Positions 47,501 through 58,545 of a DNA stretch of 64,000 bases are shown piece by piece. Each line of letters opens with the position of its first letter. Within the stretch, counting starts at the first letter, position 1. The notes below the pieces were generated by a model, which ran no database searches, had not been told where the DNA came from, and worked only from the letters and a program-made list of their open reading frames with translations. The DNA is taken from positions 15,725,501-15,789,500 of the forward strand of contig OY754335.1 in NCBI GenBank assembly GCA_963573305.1, read 5' to 3'. Source of the DNA: Pyrrhosoma nymphula (Eukaryota > Arthropoda > Insecta > Odonata > Coenagrionidae). The translations under genes were made by a program, and so were the position numbers.

Positions 47501-49062
47501 ATACAAATGATAAAAATTTCAATATCTTGCTTTCGATTAATGTGGCCATGGAAATCAGTTTCTTTAACTCGTTTGCCTTTACACAAAGTTGGACAAATAT
47601 TTTCAGCAATGAATATTTCTTCTTCCTTTTATCAAAAGTTTATGCAAGTCAAATACCACACTTCGGCCCGGTTCTTTATAATTAACTTAGCTACAGACAC
47701 AATAGCCAATATATGTATGATGGCCGCGAGGTCAAATTCTTACTCACTCAAATCTTGTATCACCACATAACAAGAATAATAACCAAAATGACATATTTAC
47801 GATACACCAAAAACAGGACGCCACAGATCAGATCAGGTTCGTACAGGAAAGCCGTTATCCCCTCGACTCTCGGTTCCAATGGACGTTGTCCTCTGCTATT
47901 TATGTCAGTTGGTCTTTAGGGCCGCCTGGTAGTGTCGGATCTGCTACACAGCTGCCTGGTTTCTATCCGCATTCACTTGTAGATGCTTCTATTTGCTTTA
48001 GTGGTATCGATACTGGCTACGTAATCTGGGCGAGCACTCCCCACGTCTTTACTCCTTGGTGCCTGTGTACAACTCCCCCCCGTTACCCTATTTTAATTGT
48101 TAGTCGGCGTCCTTTTTCTCCCCTCCTCCTTGTCATGTGATTTACGTCGCCTCCCTATTGACTTTCTTGTTTCATAGCGACCGTAATGTTTATATCGGCA
48201 ATTGTTCACCGGGAATTCTAGGTGAAGAAGGAGTGACAAACATGGCCTCTATTGTTGTTCTTAAACCACGTGGGGAGATCTTACTCAAACATGGCGAACG
48301 CATCGTTATGCTACAGTAGGGAAGACGATGTTAAGCATTTTTTTACCATAAACATCGGGTCGCAACTCCTTAGTTACCGAGCTATGGCAACACAAACATT
48401 CTGTGAGAATCATCCTACAGATACCGTGAAAACGCTAAAAAGCAGTGGATTACTCCTAAGATTTTGAAGTAAAAATGGTCTATGTTATTTTTTATGATCT
48501 TCATCTTTCTTTTCCTGCCGAAAGGTATTTGCTTCCAATTGTCAAGTTGGTAACCGAAATTATAAAACATTTTATTCTTAAAAAAATTACTTTTTGGGAT
48601 AACTCTTTTACTATGGAAGATACGAAAAACGTATTAGAATCTTAAAAGTTAGAAATTTGTAATTACTTTCTGAAACTGGTAATTTTATTATCCTGTCACA
48701 TGTATTAGTGGAGATATGGCATCAAAAGTGGTTCTGATGCATGAGCTCATTAATTGACGGCTCTCTTCCAATCATGGAACTGGCATTCATTTATCGAAAA
48801 GGGCAATGAAATTCATCGATCTAAGCTTACATACTTCGTTTCACATCCATCAGAGAGAACAATCAACCGTTGAAACTGAGCTAAATTTGACGGCATTTCT
48901 TTAATGGAAAAAGCAATGTTTTGTTCTAGATCATCCCAAAGTAAAAGAAATAAATCAAATATTGACTTAACTAGTCATTCATCACTTAAAGAGCACTTCG
49001 CCTAGAATTTATTTGTTTCTGTCTCGTCAAGGTCAAGAATGAGTTCGGAAATATGGCATTTA
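44536..49062. other. Non-coding DNA, no recognised gene
   Basis: Long AT-rich stretch with short frames only; nothing recognisable. Confidence 0.5.
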
Positions 49063-49111
49063 AAGAAGGCATTTATGGCAAAGAAGGCATGTATGGCAGA
49101 AGGCATTTCAT
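49063..49111. repeat. Short tandem repeat, three imperfect units
   Basis: AAGAAGGCATTTATGGC, AAGAAGGCATGTATGGC and GAAGGCATTTCATG follow one another. The period is about 18 bases and the third unit is partial. The open frames across it (for example 49039-49311) are unrecognised. Confidence 0.6.
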
Positions 49112-51318
49112 GTTCGACAGCAGTATTTGGCGAAAAGGTAATAGGAAACCAAACAAGGAGAGGGCTATTGGGATTTTCTTTCCGAAATATTATCACACAT
49201 GTACTTTGCATTGGAAACACATTTGTTGGCGAAATAGCTCTAACCATAAGTTCTACTCACTCATCTCCTTTTTGGTATCAGCAGTCAACTAGGAAAACAG
49301 CACTCACCTGAAAATAAGCAAACATCTTATTTAGGCTTCAGCATTGGTAAACAGAATCATATTATTAGTTACTAATTAAAGTTTTAATAGATAAATGCAA
49401 TTAAACTCGAATAATTTTATTATCAAATGATTATAGTTGACAGTTTTACAAATGAACACAATTTACGTTTTTCACATCTATTTATTGAAAAATAAGGTAT
49501 TATTATTTTATAATCAACTATGTGACTGAATTTGAGTGATTTACTGCTGGATATCTCTTTAATTATGAACAATGACTTTACATAGTTAAAACATCACCCA
49601 CAATACTATGCAAACATTTCATAGCGTGAGTGCTGTTTCGAGTTTCGTATTTCTTCGGTGTATTTTATTTCAAGCTACCAAAACAGGGAGCTCTAGATAG
49701 TGACTGGAATGTATCATTCAAGCGCATCATTTCCCAAAGAAATGTTTAGCGATGGTGAAAATCACCAATATGGTTCTGCCCCTAGAGAAATATACCTATT
49801 CATTTAACGCTTATGCATAGGATTACGGCAAAGTAAAATTAAGTGTGGTCGTGGAGTACTGCGTTCACCTGGATATATTATCTATAAAAATAACTTGTGA
49901 AACTTATTTTTAAATCTTTTCTGGATTTTCGAGAAATCATAGGTGATAAAGAGGAAGGTGCTAAGTATTTCACATCATTGCACTGATTGTTGGCTTACCT
50001 GTACACTTCCTTTATTCAAGTTTGTTTTATGAAAACGTATTTGTGTTCGGTTTTCCTTACGCAGGCGATTCATTCACTCATTTGGCACCCAAAAGTTATA
50101 TTCCGAAATGATTTAGAAAAAATAGGTTAACATTTTCCATTAAATGGAGAGAGCTTTAGTACTCCCATTACTACTTAATACCTGACGTCGCCTTACCATA
50201 AATCATAAATATTACACATTACATGCTTCACCTATCTAGTTCTTTTCTATCGAAATGTATAGCTCAATAGGCGTTAGTTAGTTCAGTATACGCATTTAAC
50301 TACCACTAATCCATCTTTGTATATTTAATGAAAACATCTTTTGCTCTAATTTTCATTTTTCACCGGGCAAGTTGCATTCCACTCGCCCACAATCGATAAC
50401 TGTCTCACGTAAGACGCCGAAAATACGGTAGAATTTTCTTCTCGTGGCGCGTAACTCACTCTATTCATTTCTGTGTCATAAAAGCTAATGTTTGAAAAAG
50501 CAGTAACTAAAATGGGAGAATATGACGTACAGCAGCAAAAACGAGAAATGTTTTCCACTCCGCAGCGTAAAAAATCAATTCATCAAGCCAAAACGTCCAC
50601 ATATAGCTTTTTTCGAAAATAAAAACGACCTGCTTGCATCGGAAGGGCTGACCCATTCTGCAAAAAAATAATCATCTGTGAAAATATATGGCGGGTGGAG
50701 GGGAAAAGGAAAAATAAAATTGAAGGATTTGATGCCCGAAGCAAAAATAACACGAAATATATGAAACTGAAACACGGCGCGCCATATACGTCAATGTGTA
50801 TATATATATGTATATGAATGCGTCCACTTAGCTCTCGAATACGTCCGCTATCCTCCTTTCCCTTCCTCTATCCACCGATATATCTCTCTTTCCGCTTTCC
50901 TCTCTAACTCCTCTAAATCCCACTCGCCCTATACTTACGTCTCAGTTGAGGGCTTTTCAATGCCTGAGAGTATCGGTTATATCGGACCGTTCACTCAGCC
51001 CCACCAGACTGCCCCTGCTCTTATCCCACTTCAACCTCTCTCTTGGCAACCCTCTTCCTTATGTCATCGATCTTGTACGCAAGCAATTCTGTCAAACGTA
51101 AAAAATCTATTTCTACAAATTAACCTGCAAGGCACCATGAAGGCATACGGTGGAGTGTGTTAGAACCCTAGTCATGAAAAAGGGAGGCAATAGAGAAAAG
51201 GATTTGGAAGAGGACAAGGAAGAAAAATAACCAAGTTAAAGGAGGAGTGTCTTAATTTCAAGCTCGGTTTTGGTTACAATCAATAATGGTGCGAGTAAAT
51301 GAAAGTATTTTGTAGCTA
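49112..51318. other. AT-rich DNA, no recognised gene
   Basis: No recognisable gene or repeat end. A short TA/TG run lies near 50800-50815. Confidence 0.5.
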
Positions 51319-51606
51319 TTAGTTCGGAAGTTCATCTCTCTCGCTTCCATCAATTATAGAGGTACTGTGAGGGGTTCTAATAATATCCTCCGTGTCTCCA
51401 TCATTCTCACGTGTCCTGAAATTTTCAAGTAATCTTAGCCTTATGGGGAGCCTCCAAGTCTTACTCGGGTGTCCTCCAATTAGATCTGTTACACTCAATG
51501 CTCTATAGGCTGTAAAATTGCTATCAAAGCGTGTGGATTTACTTAGTATTTTATATATTTCACTTATGTGTCTTTCTGTGCAATGCTCCCTTTGCTCGCG
51601 GTCTAC
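51319..51606 (-). CDS. Unrecognised open segment without a start codon
   Basis: The minus strand is open for 95 codons, from just after a TGA at 51607-51609 to a TAA at 51319-51321, without an ATG. The translation (it includes HISEIYKILSKSTRFDSN and WRLPIRLRLLENF) is mixed and protein-like, not low-complexity, and ends DGSERDELPN. I do not recognise the family. It could be a terminal exon, a transposon scrap or chance; a 95-codon opening is unusual but not rare in 64 kb searched in six frames. Confidence 0.2.
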   Translation of the reverse strand, partial: VDREQREHCTERHISEIYKILSKSTRFDSNFTAYRALSVTDLIGGHPSKTWRLPIRLRLLENFRTRENDGDTEDIIRTPHSTSIIDGSERDELPN

Positions 51607-52585
51607 TCAAAACATGGTCTTACCATAAAAATAACTATTTAATAAGAATAGATACTCTTGTTGGGCCACATATTGAATTCCCTGCAAGAATTATGGAGCC
51701 GTCAAAATAATTTAATTCCCGCAGAAAACACTGAACTTTGGTAAGCAGCGCATAATTACAATGAGTGACTAGTACTTTTTGGACAAAACTATTGGGAAGA
51801 AATGGTGGGGGCCACTAGAAAATTCCTTATCGTTGCTCACAAGGTTAAAATTACAAGATATTCAGATCTTACGAGATGTCGGACATGGAGGATTTTTTTT
51901 CTTTCCAATATAGGTTATTTCTTCCAATTAGGAGTTATTTCTTCCCGCGCAACATTCATGACTACTTAACTGAAATGTCGAGATGCTAATTCACCAAGAT
52001 GTACCTCAATCTTTATTCCTTTCAACTCCCAATTCCTTTTTCCACTTTTCCACCTTTCCCTGGATTGAGTCCTTGCCCCCACCTAGCACATGCCTTTGCG
52101 GTGAATCGCGGGCTAAGTGCGATATTCATTTTCATTTATCTCGTCTATTTCCTCCTTTCCGACCCATTCCTCTCCTCTCTTTTCTCATTTTCCCTCTTTC
52201 TTCAACCACCTCCACCGTCCTATCCACATCCCTCTCCAATCCCAGCCATCAACCCTCCTCAAATTGTTGACGGGGATTAGGTGGGAGTGGAGCCTGAAAG
52301 GCTGAAGACAGGTAGAGCATTAGGGGAAATAAATCCTAAGGTCTTTTCAGCGCAAGGTTTCAGGAAGTTCGGAAAGAATAGAATGAAAATATCGATAAGG
52401 CAGAAAACAGAGGAATGCTATGCATATGCATAGGTGTCTGCGAGTCGGGTGATTAACGCGTTTGGGTCTGTGAAGACCGGAAGAAAAGGCAAAATATAAG
52501 GGGGAATCTGGTCGTATAGTAGGTTTCAAGAGCAGATCGACTCGTAACTTCATCGGCCAAAACCCTTGAGAATGTATAAAAATTT
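51607..52585. other. Non-coding DNA with C/T-rich tract
   Basis: Pyrimidine-rich plus strand at about 52010-52260 with three overlapping open frames, none recognised. Confidence 0.45.
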
Positions 52586-53070
52586 ACAATAATCTCAGGA
52601 ATACCTGGAGAAATAATAGTATTCTCGAATGTTAAATTTAGGTGGCAGTATTCTGACTACCAAATGAATGCATAAAACATTTAGTTTTTTAAATAATCAA
52701 GAAATTCGCAGGAATAAAGGACCTTTTTTTTAACTCCTCGATAATTTCTCATTGCCCTGCGGAACTAACAAATGCGGCCAAAATTTTCCCATTGTTACGT
52801 CAATACGGGAGAAAAAATTCATCGAGCATGACTTTCTTTGTTCACGTCCAGCCTACTGGCTGGTCGATTGCTGGAAATGAAGAAAAGTTAACGGCAATTA
52901 ATGACACTATCCCAAACATGAGAAAACATGGCGGTGCATCTAACCATGTAGAATAGGTTGTAAATACAGTAATTAGGTATTAACCTCGGAAATAACTTGA
53001 GAAATGATATACGTATATATTCTATGATGTTAAACTTTGGTGGCAGTAATGTTAAACTTTGGTGGCAGCA
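52586..53070. repeat. Dispersed and tandem repeat of a TTAAACTTTGGTGGCAG motif
   Basis: A 22-bp unit, ATGTTAAACTTTGGTGGCAG plus TA or CA, is tandemly duplicated at 53027-53048 and 53049-53070. A diverged copy with similar upstream context (GGAGAAATAAT, then AATGTTAAATTTAGGTGGCAG, first 20 bases) lies about 400 bases earlier, near 52610-52652. The function is unknown. Confidence 0.7.
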
Positions 53071-54600
53071 AACATGAAGTAATGAACAGCTTTAGAGGCA
53101 CGCACTCTAGCCATATCACAAGTCACAGTAGCATATAGAAAAATCAAAAATGAAAGAGATAAATATCTGCCGTATGCCCAAGAATATAACTCACGAAGAT
53201 GGTATAGGAAGATTTTACGGCGGTTTATACGATGCTTATATTTGAGTTCTTTGCTCGCATGCTCGGTTGTGCTTTATCGGCGTCGTATTTTGAGCACGGC
53301 CCTGCACTAGGGCACGCAGATTATCTGTTTTAGATCGCACGGGTGAGCCGAAGGTGTTTTAAACTGATATTACGCTTTGCATTTGTGCAATAAAAAATAC
53401 ATTGCGTTTGTTTTTATCCCTCGCTTACCTCGACGAATGGACTTCAACACCATTATGAAATTTGTACCTAAGGAATAAGAGGAGCCAGAGACGCGTGAAG
53501 TTGTTATTACAATAATGGAAATTCCAGTAAAGGTACAAATAAATTTGAACTTTTGTGGCACCCATATTTTAGGGGTTTACTTTTTATCTGATCAGAAGTT
53601 TTTGTTAAATGCTGTCTATGAATCGAGTCTCCAAAGCACGGTCACGCTATTGGGTACATTATCATAAAATGTATTCATCTTCTGAGAAAAGCTCTTATTA
53701 CAAGAATATGGATATATTTGGGGACTTGACACTAATGGTAGAAATTTAAAACATTCTGCTGCTTACACTTTAGATCACGATGTCGACAATAGTATAATAC
53801 TCCTGCTACACCATCATACAGGCTAACTGTGATGCTAAGGCAGAGAATTATATTGCTTATGGTAATGGCAATGGTGATTACGAGGGCTTAAATTATGCAG
53901 CTTTTTTGTGAAAATGGGCAATTTAAGTTTCAGATAGGAGATAGGAATGGATGATCATATAATAATATAACAATACATATTATATAGTAATGTAACTAAA
54001 AAATGTTTAGTGAAGACCGGATAGCAGATGATAAAATTGAATAGGCTTTGACAGCAAGGAGGTGACCACCATCGTATCGACTGGATAAGTTAGAAATAAC
54101 CGGGAACATTTATTGCTAGAAAGGTGATGTGTATATAGTTGCCTGATTAAATATCTGTGTCACGTTTACATGTTTGCTCCGCGTTCGAGAACTGAGGCCT
54201 AAAGTCGGATTTTAGCGATTCCTTAAGGCCGATAATCATTTTAAAGCCAGACTGAGAGGAAAAGAATGAACAAGTATCAAGGTCCAGGAAAATATACAGT
54301 GCCGGATTTAAATAAATACATCAAAAGATCGCTAAATATTGCTTGTAATTTGGGTCACACCTTAGCTTACTTTATCTTAAACGTTGTGACTGACATTTCT
54401 ATTTTTCTGCTGCATTTGAAGGGATTTGCTCTGTGCTGGATAAATTTGTGTTGAGCATATTCTCATATTCCATTCTTCATGACATGTTAAATGATCAGTC
54501 GTGATATATTCGTGCATTTTTTTATTTATGGCAGAGTTTAATATCGCTCTTTTGTGAGCACCAGACGGAAATTTAGCCTGAATTATCATGTATTAAGATA
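53071..54600. other. AT-rich DNA, no recognised feature
   Basis: No gene, RNA or repeat end is recognised. Confidence 0.5.
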
Positions 54601-54807
54601 GAATGCATGATGAGAAAAAACTACAAAGTCCACTATTTTTTTATTGCCGTCGATTGGTTTCGATGTCTAAAGCGTCATTATCAAGAAAACAGAAGACAAA
54701 CATTTATCTGTTTGTCTTGATGATAATGACACTTTAGACGTCGAAACCGGTCGACAGCAATAAAAAAATAGTGGAATATTTACTTTTTTTTTTCTCATCA
54801 TGAATTC
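54601..54807. mobile_element. Palindromic element with hammerhead-like core
   Basis: A 207-bp imperfect palindrome: outer arms start GAATGCATGATGAG and end CTCATCATGAATTC, and the centre is AGACAAAC-ATTTATCT-GTTTGTCT. The right arm (plus strand, about 54712-54757) can be folded as a hammerhead. Stem I TTGTC pairs with GACAG, the core is TTGATGA (C3 changed to T), then GAA, stem III AC/GT and a GTC cleavage triplet ending at 54752. Stem II is imperfect, with only GAC/GTC pairing. The left arm is a diverged mirror copy. It ends with AATAAAAAAATAGTGG, as in related elements in this window. The fold suggests origin from a Penelope-like retroelement or another hammerhead-carrying repeat. Confidence 0.75.
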
Positions 54808-55389
54808 TATCAATAATTTCCACCAAGTATCTACCTCAAATGATTAATTTTATTATGTATTGAGATAATTCGTGACTCCCTTAGTGAGTCCAAACGAGTG
54901 TTTGCCTTTTATCTAATTTATTTTGGAACGGCTAAAGACAGAGCGAACTAAATGATAATCTGAGAGCTCATGAACCATAGCTGTAGCAATAAAACGAGTT
55001 ACCATGCGTACTGTCGCAGGATAACAGAAAAATGCTCCTCTATGGTATTTGAAAGCATTTATGACCCTTTTTGTACCTAGCAGACTTACAAAATCATGAG
55101 AAACGTCACGCTTTGAGGATTCACCATTTCACGCGAAAGCCATACAAAGTTTGGTTAATTTTTATGTTAAGACTTGGAGAACGGAAGAATGCTGAGGAAT
55201 TTTTAACTTTGAAATAAATTGAAAAGGTTCAACGGCGGTGGCATTTTGGAAACTATTTGAAATCCTCTCAAGGATATGTTTCACCTGACTTATAGACTCA
55301 CCGAAAGAGAATAAGTGCGATGGACAACCGGTAAATTTTTTTCCACTCGGAAAAATCCAAAATTCCTGAAATACATCGGGTGAGTCTAT
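54808..55389. other. AT-rich DNA, no recognised feature
   Basis: Nothing recognisable as coding, RNA or repeat. Confidence 0.5.
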
Positions 55390-55960
55390 CAGTGTAAGTG
55401 GTGGTTGGAGTGCAAGGAGGAAGAAGAGAAAGAATCGTGTGAAACCAACTGTCGAAATAATTTATCCGGGGGAAAAAATCGAGACACCGTCGTGTTTCTC
55501 CTTAACTCGATCCCGTGGGAGACCATAGGGGGAGCGGAGGAGAGGGGTGGCGACGCGTAGTTTTTAACGCCGCGGGGAAGGTGGGGGGAATGGTAGGCCG
55601 AGCCTACTTCGCTGGGGAGGGAGGAGAAGGGTAAGAAATACAGGGGTGAGGCGAGAACAGGGACTTGTGGGGGGGTACAGGAAGGACCAGGGAGAGATGA
55701 AAGCGGGGAGTGGCGGGTACAGATTCGACCCATAATACTATCTCTTCCCTCCCACACCCGTTGAACTCCTACTTCTTCCTTTCCTTTTTCTTCTCCATCC
55801 ATTCCGGTGCCCATCCTTCCTTCCTTTCCTCCCACTTCCTTCTCTTACACACCCAGCTGGTCTCTCGGGAGCTTGTATTCTTCAGGGAGGAGGCTGGAAG
55901 GAGGTAAGGGAAGGGGAGCGGGAGCAGAAGAAAGTGGGAGGGATAGGAGAAGAAGAGCCG
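55390..55960. repeat. Purine/pyrimidine-skewed tract with strand switches
   Basis: Plus strand G/A-rich at about 55510-55720, C/T-rich at 55740-55865 and G/A-rich again at 55880-55960. A minus-strand frame of 148 codons (55389-55835) follows from low stop-codon frequency and reads as low-complexity Pro/Ser/Gly. Confidence 0.55.
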
Positions 55961-57429
55961 TGTACTTCGGAGGATGGGATATTTTATTTACGCCCAGGTG
56001 AACGAAATCCAGAAACTGAACGGAAACTCGTAGAATCTATGGTGTGTTCTTCTTCTTCAGGAAGGGAGTGTACAACGTGAATGCTTACTTATCCCTGACG
56101 GAGTGAGTTAAAAAATAAAATTCCATTTATCGCTAAAACAGCGGGGAGGGGCTTCCGTTCTATCACCTCGGCACAAGTGATTTTTTTTGGATTTGACGAT
56201 TCACTATAGGTGTTCATGAATAAGTAAGCATTACATCTATGTATACTGTCGTCATTGAGACCGGGTTTCACCAAGATAGTGAAAATGAAAACATGGAGAA
56301 ACAAGCGATACGAAGAACGAAAAAAACGAAAACGATATTTCATAGTTGATATAGCAAATGATATTACATATAAAAAGGATAAAAGTCAACATGCATGGGG
56401 TACTTACATATTCATCAAGCTATTTATCACTCAAAAGCAACGTGAGAAATTGAGAGATTTAAATACGATATTTTTGAATATATCTTTTGGATAAAACTAT
56501 ATCTTTGGTAGTCATGAAATTCGCAGATAAATTTAATGACAGCAAATATAGCTGTGAGCCGCATGAATTGAGATTGTCCAGAGGTATTGGGGCATTACTA
56601 ATTCAAAATTATGATTTTATGTTTTAATACAGGTATTTCGACCTGTAGAAATTACGAATTTAGAAGACAAAACAAATTTGAGAGATAGAAAAACAATTAT
56701 TCACCATAAAAATAAATTTCCTCGGGTGTGAAGCCTGAGGGACCAAAATTAATGTTCTTTTCAAAATACCTATGTTTTGAATTAAGCGTGAGAGTTAGGG
56801 AGTGGGCAATGAAAAATAGTCCAACATTTGAAATATAAGAGCTACAGCCCATATTGCTGCCGCTAATAATCCACAAAATATCACGTAATACCACAACCGA
56901 AATATTTCCGGCGCAATACATCAGGTGGTAGTCAATCTATTGATCTCAATGCCCTCATCCGGAATAGATATTTACAGCACTTTTTCGGTTTAAATTCTCA
57001 GCTTATATCATGGTACAGTACTATCTATGCCTAAGGAGCCACAAAGTTACTATTAGTCGTGAAAACATACAGTAACGAGAACGAAATAGTATTTAAGAAG
57101 CTAAATAAAACCTGCAGGCAATTTAAAAAAAATTTAATTGTATGAAAGAAGTTCACACTCCCTTTTGAAACTATTAAGGCACCAAACAGAAGCAGGTAAT
57201 TATTCCAGATGCCATGCTTTGCACTGACATAATTACCAATAGTATAACATTTCAGTAAAATTGATAACGACAGCTATCCTTTTGAATCATAGTCTGTTAA
57301 ATTTATATAATAATGAATCAATCTCAGGAGCGAAGTTTTAATTTTAAATATTTACCTAGGATAGGTTCACTAAAATCACTTGCTTTATTCTGAATGAAAA
57401 ATACTTTGTACTATTCCCAACCCTTTTTT
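55961..57429. other. AT-rich DNA, no recognised feature
   Basis: Short unrecognised frames only. Confidence 0.5.
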
Positions 57430-57575
57430 ATTCTATCGATCGATTTTGATGGATAATGGCGTCATTTTCTAAGCACTTGCTTAGAATAGCCACAATTTCT
57501 TTGTTATGTGCCTTGACAATTACACCGTAGGCAGTCGAAATTGATCGGTAGAAAACAATACTGTGTAACAGTATA
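57430..57575. mobile_element. Diverged palindromic element of the hammerhead-like type
   Basis: The left part (57430-57474) is an imperfect reverse complement of 57513-57567. The inner centre is TCTAAG-CACTTG-CTTAGA. On the plus strand the right arm reads TGCC, TTGACAA, a stem with ACACC-GTA-GGCAGT character, GAAA, TTGATC, GGTA. TGCC can pair with GGTA as stem I, and GATC would supply the cleavage site. C3 and G8 of the core are changed, so any ribozyme would be dead. It ends AATACTGTG, like the 28.1 kb copy (AATACTCTGTG). Confidence 0.5.
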
Positions 57576-57839
57576 AAGAGACAACTTTATTACGCCAACA
57601 GTAGTTATGACGCAATTTACGCCTTAATCTGTCATGATCGTCGGTTTGTTTCATGCCGTGATATAATTAAGCCTTTCTTTAAGCGTGCGGAAAAACACCA
57701 TTAAATTTTGTATGGCGATCTGAATGCTTCTTTTAGAGTGTCGTTTTTCGTTCGTGTGCTGCCTCTTCCGTCCAATTCAGGAGCAAAGACGGGAAAGTGC
57801 AAGTGAATATAAATAAACGCACAACGAGATGGCGCTGAG

Positions 57840-58545
57840 AAAAGGAAAGTGAGGAAGAAGTTAGGCGACGAGATTTAACTGTGATAAAAGGAGACGGACG
57901 CGTTCGTACGACGGGGACGGAGGAACGATGAAGAGACCGGGGAGAGTGCATTTGAGTGTGGGGATGTAGTATGGTGGAGCAAGGGTTTTCGGACGTTAAG
58001 AAAGGGTCCCAGGGTTTTAAAAGAGTGAGCGAGTTACGTGCCAGTAGTGACGGCGGCAGGAGGGTGAGTAAATTGAGGGGGGTATGGGAGGAGGAAGTTT
58101 GGTATTTCTTGGGAGTCTGGGTTTTGAGGAGGAGGGAAGAAGAAAGAAGGGAAAATGGGACGAGACGGGAGGGGGGAGAGAGAGGGAGTGTAAGGACACG
58201 AGGAAATGGAACGTAGGAGACGGATGGAGACGGCGCGGAATAATGTGGGAGGTGGAGTGGGTGAGGACAGGGGGAGGGGGTTAACGCGTGAGAAACAGCG
58301 TTAAAAGACTGCGAGGAGATGGGAATGTAAGAGAGAGAGAGAGAGGGAGAAGGAGAGAGCAGGCGGCTGAAGGAGGAGGAGAATGTAAGGAGATTTTGAG
58401 AGATAAGGAAAGCGGCCGGAAGTGAAAAGAAGAGCTTTTAGGAAGGCTGAGAGAGGGAGCTTGGGAGGTGGGCACGGAGGGAGGAGGGATGCTGTGCTGG
58501 ATGCATGAGCAAGAAGACGGGGAAGCATTGATTCGGGATTAGATA
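57840..58545. repeat. Purine-rich tract
   Basis: Strongly G/A-rich plus strand, including a GA run near 58331-58346. Many overlapping frames occur on both strands and none is recognised. Confidence 0.6.
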
